Below are positions 1 to 5,105 of a stretch of DNA of 5,597 nt, in pieces. A program made the position numbers and the translations under genes. How positions within the stretch are numbered: position 1 is the first letter of the stretch; every line of letters starts with the position of its first letter. A model generated the notes under the pieces. It was not told where the DNA came from, did not search any database, and was given only the letters and a program-made list of their open reading frames with translations. This DNA comes from a candidate division WWE3 bacterium (GTDB taxonomy: Bacteria; Patescibacteriota; WWE3; UBA101185; UBA10185), in the NCBI GenBank assembly GCA_003564915.1, contig PXDX01000121.1, positions 1 through 5,597 on the forward strand. The letters run 5' to 3'.

Positions 1-706
1 CTTCTTGTAAAGCACTATACAGAGAGTATCCTAATGAGGAAACTGCTAAAATTTCGAGATCAGCTTTTTTGGCGATCTTTTGAAGATAATCAAGATAGGA
101 ATCCTCCATGAATGAACCGAACCACGAAAGCTCCAACTTCTCTCCTTCCAATCCTACGGGATCCTTGACCTTCTCCCCATCAATTAAAAGAGAGATTTCA
201 GCTGCGGTGATTCTAACCAAGTCAGTATCCATGTCACCTTTTTGAGAAGCCAAAAGATCCTGTGCCCTAAAAGTAGCGTTCTTTTCCGCCTGATCACGAA
301 GGTCCTCCAGCTCCTCTTCAGTGAACTTGCTTTTTTCAGGGTGATTATAACGAACAACAGACATCAAATCTATACAATGATTCGAAGGGACCCCGAAAAT
401 GACCTTTTTGGGTAGATCGCTGTATTTATCAGCCATTTCTTCCAGCATAGCGTTTAAGGTTTGTGAAGTTGACTCAATTTTACTCGAAGATTCAAATAAA
501 TCGTTGGGGGAAATGTATCGTGATGACGTATATATGACGTCAATTTCTTTTTGATCCGAGGGATTAACCTCTCCTAAATCAGGGGGAAGACCCTCAGGAG
601 CCTTAAAATAAATCAGATCCACCCTATAAGGATCTATACAAATCGCCAAAAAACCCTCACTCTCCTGAATGGGATCGGTTTTTTTTATGAAAGGCAGCCT
701 GAGCAT
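1..706 (-). CDS. ftsA: FtsA-family cell division protein, N-terminal 235 residues (runs off window)
   Basis: FtsA is the actin-like protein that tethers FtsZ to the membrane and recruits the divisome. The reading frame is open from ATG at 706-704 to the left edge with no stop. Residues about 18-34 form the first actin-fold strand (GFLAICIDPYRVDLIYF). Residues 84-118 resemble the FtsA helix and strand before domain 1C. FTEEELEDL (128-136) matches the family's IteeDv segment. Residues 175-193 contain IDGEKVKDPVGLEGEKLEL, close to the FtsA signature 'DG..i.nPiGm.G.rLe', and 206-233 match the 'l.k...kagLev....slaya.aL' end of the 1C (SHS2) domain. The PVGLEG segment favours FtsA over the related pilus protein PilM. 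The nucleotide core beyond residue 235 lies outside the window. Oddity: the usual DxGT phosphate loop reads D25-P-Y-R. An in-frame TAA sits just upstream (within the -10 box), so this ATG is the first available start; there is no Shine-Dalgarno. The gene follows the ATPase after 86 bases and appears to have its own promoter. Confidence 0.82.
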   Translation of the reverse strand, partial: MLRLPFIKKTDPIQESEGFLAICIDPYRVDLIYFKAPEGLPPDLGEVNPSDQKEIDVIYTSSRYISPNDLFESSSKIESTSQTLNAMLEEMADKYSDLPKKVIFGVPSNHCIDLMSVVRYNHPEKSKFTEEELEDLRDQAEKNATFRAQDLLASQKGDMDTDLVRITAAEISLLIDGEKVKDPVGLEGEKLELSWFGSFMEDSYLDYLQKIAKKADLEILAVSSLGYSLYSALQE

Positions 707-714
707 TAGCTTAG

Positions 715-744
715 ATTATACAAAAGAGGTGCAATTTTTGCTAA
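715..744 (-). promoter_or_regulatory. Probable promoter of the ftsA-like gene (leaderless start)
   Basis: On the minus strand a perfect TATAAT -10 box lies at 720-715. At 18-base spacing there is a weak -35 candidate TTAGCA (744-739), matching TTGACA at four of six positions. The -10 box ends only 8 bases before the A of the ATG at 706. Transcription normally begins about 6-9 bases after the -10, so the mRNA should begin at or within a few bases of the start codon. No Shine-Dalgarno is present, which fits a leaderless transcript. The -10 box is strong; the -35 assignment is uncertain. Confidence 0.62.
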
Positions 745-786
745 TACAAGAAAGGGTGGGATGTTTTTAGAAGAAAGGTTTAGCAA
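738..786. repeat. Inverted repeat TTGCTAA/TTAGCAA around the ftsA upstream region
   Basis: Two perfect 7-base arms (738-744 and 780-786) are separated by 35 bases. The arm nearer ftsA overlaps the proposed -35 element, so an operator is conceivable. A 7-base pair with this spacing can also occur by chance in AT-rich DNA. Confidence 0.25.
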
Positions 787-792
787 CGATAT

Positions 793-3213
793 TTAGAACG
801 GGAGCTTTGATCTTGGGGAGATAGGCTCATCCTCTTTTTGATCAATCCCGGATTTTTTGTTGATATATTCTTCTACTTCTTGAACGGGGACTCCATATTT
901 CATACGCGATTTCTCTCTTATTTTCCGAGCCCGGTCTTGGCTTTTTTCCCTATTAGCTTCATTGACTATTTCCCAGTCTATCTTCATGGAGAATGGCCGG
1001 GTTGGATGCCCTTCGTAAAGTAAACGGGTGTAATAATTACCTACAGGGAGATTTATCAGATCACTCTGATTGAATGTGGGTTCAAATTGTTTTTCAACAA
1101 ATTCTGCATCATCGGCTCCAATCCTAAAGACCACCATCGAACCAACATTACCAAATACTGCATCCCTTATTTCCTCATCAAGCTGGGAGATAAATTGATG
1201 AGCCACAACAAGGTTCAACTTATATTTCCGTGCTTCCGACAAAATAGTGGCAAAATCGGAAGTAGCAAAGTTCTGAAATTCATCAACATATAGGTAAAAA
1301 TTAGGAAAATCATTTCTCCCTAGAATAGAGGCTCGTGCTAGTGCGGCCTGTAAAATTCTTGGGACCAGTACAAGGCCTATGAAATTGGAATTCTCCTCCC
1401 CAATCTTCCCTTTGGATAGATCTATCAGTATAATTTTTTTCTCAGCCATTATTTTATGAAAGTTAATTGCCGATTTTGGCTGCCCAAGCATGTTCCTCAT
1501 GGTTCTGTCAGTCACAAACCTATCAAATTTGGATACAAAATAGCCCATTTTCTCGCTTTTATGATAGTCACTGGTTTTAGCCATTTCATCGGTCCAATAT
1601 CTTCTTACTAAAGGATCCTCGATCTTAGGTAAGAAAGTTTTTGCGTAGGAATCATCTATCAAAAGCCTTAAAACATCCACCATCGTACTTTCAGGATCTG
1701 ACATAGCGGTTAACATAACATTTCTAATCGCCCGCTCTAGCTGAGGACCCATGATTCCTTGCCTGTTTGGATCATAAAGTTTATAAAGCAAAGCAATGAA
1801 AGAATTTATCGTCATGTGTTTTTCCTCTTCAGAGTGTGATTCCAAAATATTCAATCCTAAAGGACGCTCTACGTCGGACACATCAAAAAGAATAACGTCG
1901 TCCACACGTTCCTCGGGTATCTTTTCCAAAATATCGTCAATATCGCTTCCGTGAGGATCTATGAAAGCTAATCCTTCACCGTTTTTTATATCCTGCAAAG
2001 CTAACGTTTTCATGAATTCGGATTTACCCGTTCCGGTCTGCCCAATAATGTAAAAATGCCGCGTTCTATCTTCCTGCTGCATGTATACTTTCCTTTTAAG
2101 ACCTCTGTATTCGTTAAAACCCAAGTATATCCCTTTTTCGATCAGATCTTCCGGTGCAGGGCCATGACGGGCTTTTAACCATATTATTCCCGGAGTCTTA
2201 ACATTTACCCCGGGAAAATGAAAAACGGTTGCCAACTCAAGTGTATTCAAAATTGAAGTATTCCTGTACAGAGGAATATCAAGAACGGGTATGCAAATAT
2301 TGATCACATTTATTGTACGGTAAATAAAATTATCAATTGTGTTGTGTGCCTTGGGATTTATACGCTTGAACTTGTTATAGACAACATCCGTGAACTGACT
2401 AAAAGACGTAACAACGTTATTGATATGCTCTTCGGCCTTCTCTTTATTCTCGGCTATAGAAACTATTCTTATTGCAACGTCAAAGCCGGGCTTGGTAATT
2501 TTCTTTTCGACCCCATCAACAAGAGAGGTATCGATCTTTCCTCCGATTTCAGAGTCAGTGGATTTTAGCCTTATTCGTGCCACAAATCTTTGACCCTGAC
2601 GCCTCCAGGAATCTCCGGCCGGCCTTACCATATACTGAACCGCGATAACGTCGTTTTCCGACAGCTTGCTCATTGAGGAAGTAATAGAACTCATGGGATC
2701 GGTTGAAAGATCTTCGAGAGATCTAATAGGGTAAAAAGAGCTACCGGACAATTTTAATTCAGCCACAGAAGTAAACTCACCCCTATCCCAAACCTCATTG
2801 GGATCAATAATATCAATTTCCGCTTCAGGATAGGCTCCGTTGATCTTCTTTTCTACTGCAAGAGCCAATTCGTCCGGAACCACAACATAAAAACCTATAC
2901 CGGTCGATTTTGCTACTATTTCAAAAGAGATACGATACTGCCCTTTCCAAAGAGATTTCCACCAGGATCTTTTAAATCCGAACAAGCTGGAAAAAAATTG
3001 CTCCGCTTCTTCCATTTCAACTTCATTTTCCGAAGGAAGCTTGACCAAAAGAAAAGTCAATTTGAATTTTGACAGATTCTCCACTTTTTTCCGACGCCTT
3101 CTCATTAGAAAGGCCGTAATAGAGGTCATCAAACCCGCCAAAAAAATCAAATAGATCAAAACCCAAAATAACACGTAAAAGAGACGCACGAAGTCAATCT
3201 GAAGAATGCTCAT
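793..3213 (-). CDS. Membrane-anchored VirD4/TraD-type (HerA/FtsK superfamily) DNA-translocase ATPase
   Basis: This 806-residue protein belongs to the P-loop ATPases annotated as type IV secretion coupling proteins (VirD4/TraG/TraD, DUF87/TraM-recognition types), which pump DNA as rings at the inner membrane. One hydrophobic helix spans about residues 7-36 and ends in RRRRKK, so the rest should be cytoplasmic. Residues 45-380 are a large N-terminal region I cannot assign to a named domain. Walker A is GQTGTGKS (391-398). DPHGSD (419-424) and the family motif SKGKIGEENS (600-609) follow. Walker B is YLYVDEFQ (640-647) with acidic pair D644-E645. RIGADDAEFVEKQFEP (697-712) and the C-terminal ARKIREKSRMKYG region resemble other family members. 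I chose ATG 3213-3211 because GAAAGGG lies 6 bases upstream; an earlier ATG at 3255 has no ribosome site. The start overlaps the preceding gene by 20 bases, suggesting translational coupling. No relaxase, VirB or pilus genes are visible, so the substrate is unknown: conjugation, DNA uptake or chromosome handling are all possible. Confidence 0.92.
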   Translation of the reverse strand: MSILQIDFVRLFYVLFWVLIYLIFLAGLMTSITAFLMRRRRKKVENLSKFKLTFLLVKLPSENEVEMEEAEQFFSSLFGFKRSWWKSLWKGQYRISFEIVAKSTGIGFYVVVPDELALAVEKKINGAYPEAEIDIIDPNEVWDRGEFTSVAELKLSGSSFYPIRSLEDLSTDPMSSITSSMSKLSENDVIAVQYMVRPAGDSWRRQGQRFVARIRLKSTDSEIGGKIDTSLVDGVEKKITKPGFDVAIRIVSIAENKEKAEEHINNVVTSFSQFTDVVYNKFKRINPKAHNTIDNFIYRTINVINICIPVLDIPLYRNTSILNTLELATVFHFPGVNVKTPGIIWLKARHGPAPEDLIEKGIYLGFNEYRGLKRKVYMQQEDRTRHFYIIGQTGTGKSEFMKTLALQDIKNGEGLAFIDPHGSDIDDILEKIPEERVDDVILFDVSDVERPLGLNILESHSEEEKHMTINSFIALLYKLYDPNRQGIMGPQLERAIRNVMLTAMSDPESTMVDVLRLLIDDSYAKTFLPKIEDPLVRRYWTDEMAKTSDYHKSEKMGYFVSKFDRFVTDRTMRNMLGQPKSAINFHKIMAEKKIILIDLSKGKIGEENSNFIGLVLVPRILQAALARASILGRNDFPNFYLYVDEFQNFATSDFATILSEARKYKLNLVVAHQFISQLDEEIRDAVFGNVGSMVVFRIGADDAEFVEKQFEPTFNQSDLINLPVGNYYTRLLYEGHPTRPFSMKIDWEIVNEANREKSQDRARKIREKSRMKYGVPVQEVEEYINKKSGIDQKEDEPISPRSKLPF

Positions 3214-3631
3214 CTCTAACCCTTTCAATAAATTTCTCTTCTTTCTCATCAGCATAGGCAGTTAGTGAATGTATCGAATTTAGGCTCTCGGTCTCGGAAT
3301 ATAGATTCTTCTCTCTCATATCAACTGTGCGAGCGTGAGAACGGGACGTCTTTTGATCCTCCCTTTCTTGAAGAGCTTCTCCGTCTTTCTTAGAAGGCTT
3401 CGGGGAAGGTTCTTCAGGTATCGGGGAGCTCTCTTTTTCCTCGACTTTAGCTTCGGGGAATTCAGGTCCTTTTACAGGCTGTAGGCTTTCTAAATTTTCC
3501 TTAGCATGGTGTGTGGAACTGAATTCACCAACATTTTTCTGCTCCTCCGAATCGGTATCAATTCTCTCTTCATACCATTCTTTACTCAAATCCGGACCAT
3601 CTGCCGGAGAATTGTTCCTGGTATCAACCAT
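3194..3631 (-). CDS. Charged, apparently disordered hypothetical protein (145 aa)
   Basis: I do not recognise a family. The 145-residue product has no membrane helix, signal peptide or obvious fold. It is dominated by Glu, Asp, Lys, Ser and Pro, with a Pro/Glu/Lys-rich middle (about residues 52-84, including SSPIPEEPSPKPSKKDGEA). A more helix-prone, charged end follows (about 125-143). This composition points to a soluble, intrinsically disordered linker or adaptor. It starts 14 bases after the ytxH-like stop and ends with TGA inside the ATPase gene, overlapping its start by 20 bases. This packing supports a real, co-translated gene and hints at a role with the ATPase, which is inference only. 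No good Shine-Dalgarno precedes the ATG: the nearest, AAGGA, is about 17 bases away, so initiation may rely on coupling to the previous gene. No other upstream start exists in frame before a TGA. Confidence 0.75.
   Translation of the reverse strand: MVDTRNNSPADGPDLSKEWYEERIDTDSEEQKNVGEFSSTHHAKENLESLQPVKGPEFPEAKVEEKESSPIPEEPSPKPSKKDGEALQEREDQKTSRSHARTVDMREKNLYSETESLNSIHSLTAYADEKEEKFIERVRDEHSSD
3220..3226 (-). promoter_or_regulatory. Ribosome binding site setting the ATPase start
   Basis: GAAAGGG on the minus strand lies 6 bases before ATG 3213-3211. It sits inside the end of the preceding gene, so ribosomes finishing that gene could re-initiate here. It favours this ATG over the one 42 bases upstream, which is preceded by CTAACTGCCT with no purine-rich site. 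Confidence 0.6.
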
Positions 3632-3645
3632 ATGTGAATACTTGT

Positions 3646-3936
3646 TTATCCTTCATCTTCGAAGGAATTTTCTTTACCCTCCAGACCGTCTTTTAAGGCA
3701 GTTACATAGGGTTTGGCCTTATTCTTCAAATCCTGGGCTACGGGAGTAGTTTCTTTTTTTAGCTCGTTGTACTTCTTGAGGCCGGCTTCGCTTGCTTCAT
3801 CAAAACCTTCCTTAAAATGCTTTAGATCTTCCGCCAACTTCTTGCGGGTTTCCTCTCCTTCTCGAGGAGCAAATAAGATCCCCAGCAAAACTCCCACAGC
3901 AACACCCCACATGAATTTATTTCCTTTATTTGCCAT
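3646..3936 (-). CDS. YtxH-family small membrane protein (96 aa)
   Basis: The first 30 residues carry the hallmark of the YtxH family (PF12732): a glycine-rich hydrophobic helix followed by an APxxGxETR-type motif. Here the helix is about residues 8-23 (FMWGVAVGVLLGILFA), then APREGEETRKKL (23-34). The remainder (35-96) is a lysine/glutamate-rich amphipathic helix region with an acidic end (NSFEDEG), probably a cytoplasmic coiled or extended segment. YtxH proteins are small stress- or envelope-associated proteins of unclear biochemical role; in Bacillus subtilis ytxH follows ytxG. The same order is seen here: the start overlaps the 98-residue membrane protein gene by 11 bases. I chose ATG 3936-3934 because AAGGAGG lies 9 bases upstream; a longer reading from ATG 3966 would add ten unlikely residues. 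Confidence 0.87.
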   Translation of the reverse strand: MANKGNKFMWGVAVGVLLGILFAPREGEETRKKLAEDLKHFKEGFDEASEAGLKKYNELKKETTPVAQDLKNKAKPYVTALKDGLEGKENSFEDEG

Positions 3937-4222
3937 CTCCACCTTCCTCCTTGTCATCCAGATCAATATCGAAAATATCCCCTAAAGTTGTGATGGATTT
4001 AACAGTATTAAATCCCTTCAACAAACCAAATAATATAACGGCAATCTTAACTGCTGATCCGGCTACAGTAGAAGAGATTGTACTAACATTGCCAATAATT
4101 TTATTTATGTTCTTAAACAATCGCCTAAGCTGAAAAAACAGATAGACCAAGAAAGCTATCCATAAAAGAAAATTCAAACATACCAAGAAGATAAGAATGT
4201 TTATTAAGATTTCTGTATTCAT
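3926..4222 (-). CDS. Small membrane protein in YtxG/DUF948-like position (98 aa)
   Basis: The product has one long N-terminal membrane helix (about residues 6-30, very rich in Leu, Ile and Phe) followed by QLRRLFKNINKIIGN, a basic amphipathic stretch. A second hydrophobic segment (about 53-69, AGSAVKIAVILFGLL within it) may dip into or cross the membrane. The tail is acidic (DIFDIDLDDKEEGGDGK). Helix, amphipathic Asn/Ser/Val segment and position directly before a YtxH gene recall the DUF948 protein YtxG, but similarity is too weak by eye to claim membership. ATG 4222-4220 is used; there is no Shine-Dalgarno, only TTAACTGCCT before the ATG. The gene is first in a tight cluster of four, with a likely promoter 17 bases upstream. 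Confidence 0.78.
   Translation of the reverse strand: MNTEILINILIFLVCLNFLLWIAFLVYLFFQLRRLFKNINKIIGNVSTISSTVAGSAVKIAVILFGLLKGFNTVKSITTLGDIFDIDLDDKEEGGDGK
3946..3952 (-). promoter_or_regulatory. Strong Shine-Dalgarno of the ytxH-like gene
   Basis: AAGGAGG on the minus strand ends 9 bases before ATG 3936-3934, inside the last codons of the upstream gene. It is the best ribosome site in the window and decides the start of this gene. It also shows that the host has a normal anti-Shine-Dalgarno, in contrast to the several neighbouring genes that lack such a site. Confidence 0.8.
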
Positions 4223-4239
4223 AGGCAGTTAATAAGAAA

Positions 4240-4266
4240 AGTATAACATAGAAAGCCGAATGTCCA
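4240..4266 (-). promoter_or_regulatory. Probable extended -10 promoter of the small-gene/ATPase operon
   Basis: On the minus strand TATACT (4245-4240) is preceded by TG and one base (4248-4246), forming an extended -10 motif. TGGACA (4266-4261) matches five of six -35 positions with a 15-base spacer, short but tolerable with an extended -10. The predicted transcript would have only about a 10-base leader before ATG 4222, too short for a standard ribosome site, and none is seen. This promoter would drive the ytxG-like, ytxH-like, 145-residue and ATPase genes together. Confidence 0.58.
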
Positions 4267-4280
4267 GCAGGGAGCAGCAC

Positions 4281-4294
4281 CCATTCTTAAATGG
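4281..4294 (-). other. Small hairpin after the RodZ-like gene
   Basis: CCATT (4294-4290 on the minus strand) and AATGG (4285-4281) can pair around a 4-base loop, 14 bases after the RodZ-like stop. No T-run follows, so it is not a convincing intrinsic terminator. It could be a weak 3' end stabiliser or chance; the promoter for the next operon begins just beyond. Confidence 0.25.
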
Positions 4295-4308
4295 CGTTAT
4301 TCAGTATT

Positions 4309-5091
4309 TTACTCTAATGATTCGCTTATTTCCTCATTATTATCGCTATCTGTCGGTTCGCTGGCATCATCTTCCTCATCAGATTCCGAATCCTCTTGTC
4401 CGTTATGTTGCTCGATAAGATCTTCAACCTCGGATGTAACTTCCTCTGGACGATATATCAAGGTCAAAATCTCCTCCTTTTTTCTCTCAAGTTTATTTAT
4501 TGAAACTATACTGAGAGTGTTAACTCCCTCCTTTAAGTGGACGGAAGTTGCAAAGGTGCCATCAGCTTTCAGAAGGAGGGTCTCACCGTTCACAAGAACG
4601 GTAGAATCTATATCCGTCTTACCCGTAACATCCACTAAAGATCTTTCTACAACCATATTGTCTTCCGGATAATATATATCCAATCTTGGCGGCCCCTGGT
4701 AATTCTTATAAGAATGAAAAATATATCCAAAAAATGCGACCAAAATTAAAAATCCCAAAAAAGCTAAAATATTCCAGGGTGTAAATGATAGCCTTTGTCC
4801 TCGTATCTCCGGGGTCTTGTTCTTATTTCTCTCCGGATGAAGACCATCTTCAAATTTATATCCATGCTCTCTTCTCCATAGAGCTAATATCTGCTCTACA
4901 TTTAGTTCGAGCATCTCGGCATATATCTTCACAAAGCCTCGAGCATGAATCATTCCATCAAAGATACCGTAATCATTATCTTCCATTGCGGCAATATATC
5001 GGGGATGAATCTTTATCTGTTTATACACATCGGGGCGGGTCAAATGCTTCTTCTTCCTTTGACTTTTAAGGATCTGTCCTAAATCGTTCAT
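4309..5091 (-). CDS. RodZ-like protein: HTH, membrane helix, Ig-like domain, acidic tail (260 aa)
   Basis: RodZ-type proteins bind the MreB cytoskeleton with an N-terminal helix-turn-helix and cross the inner membrane once. Residues 4-75 fit the HTH_25/RodZ N-terminal pattern: GQILKSQRKKKHLTRPDVY, then IHPRYIAAMED, then the typical RGFVKIYAEMLEL (51-63). A basic linker leads to a membrane helix at about 106-128 (WNILAFLGFLILVAFFGYIF). Residues 135-214 look like a bacterial Ig-like domain of the glucodextranase-B type (PF09136): PPRLDIYYPEDNMVV, VTGKTD, VLVNGE, ADGTF and LKEGVNTLSI in order. The tail (215-260) has 21 Asp/Glu and no Lys/Arg. The Ig-like part should lie outside the cytoplasmic membrane. 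Classical RodZ ends in DUF4115 instead, so the role could be shape control or simply a RodZ-related regulator. The gene starts 14 bases after ftsK, probably co-transcribed. No Shine-Dalgarno is visible (TTAAATAAA before ATG). Confidence 0.86.
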   Translation of the reverse strand: MNDLGQILKSQRKKKHLTRPDVYKQIKIHPRYIAAMEDNDYGIFDGMIHARGFVKIYAEMLELNVEQILALWRREHGYKFEDGLHPERNKNKTPEIRGQRLSFTPWNILAFLGFLILVAFFGYIFHSYKNYQGPPRLDIYYPEDNMVVERSLVDVTGKTDIDSTVLVNGETLLLKADGTFATSVHLKEGVNTLSIVSINKLERKKEEILTLIYRPEEVTSEVEDLIEQHNGQEDSESDEEDDASEPTDSDNNEEISESLE

Positions 5092-5105
5092 TTTATTTAA
5101 GAAAT

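Noticed and set aside
524..542. TGACGT repeat and TGACGTCA palindrome
   Set aside because: It lies inside the ftsA-like coding sequence and encodes ordinary residues; an 8-base palindrome is expected by chance.
1..706. PilM-type pilus assembly protein instead of FtsA
   Set aside because: The KDPVGLEGEKLEL segment matches the FtsA 1C domain signature and is not typical of PilM.
838..2568. Plus-strand open frames at 838-1023, 1087-1293 and 2344-2568
   Set aside because: All are antisense to the well-supported ATPase gene, have no domain-like content and no ribosome site; they are shadows of its codon use.
3194..3196. UGA recoded as an amino acid (as in some Patescibacteria)
   Set aside because: TGA ends the 145-residue gene where the next gene begins, and no conserved domain in the window contains an in-frame TGA.
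793..3213. Integrated conjugative element
   Set aside because: Only the coupling-type ATPase is present; no relaxase, VirB4/VirB6, integrase, attachment repeats or composition shift is visible.
3214..3255. ATPase start at the upstream ATG (3255), adding 14 residues (MLMRKKRNLLKGLE)
   Set aside because: No ribosome site precedes it and it would lengthen the overlap to 62 bases; ATG 3213 has GAAAGGG at 6 bases and places the membrane helix near the N-terminus.
3937..3966. YtxH start at ATG 3966 (extra residues MIWMTRRKVE)
   Set aside because: The AAGGAGG site lies inside this extension and points to ATG 3936; family members begin shortly before the glycine-rich helix.
4261..4308. Intrinsic terminator after the RodZ-like gene
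   Set aside because: The only hairpin has a 5-base AT-rich stem and no following T-run.
3513..5069. Plus-strand open frames at 3513-3749, 3713-3985, 3930-4133 and 4785-5069
   Set aside because: They lie opposite genes with recognised domains or tight operon packing and show no protein-like features of their own.
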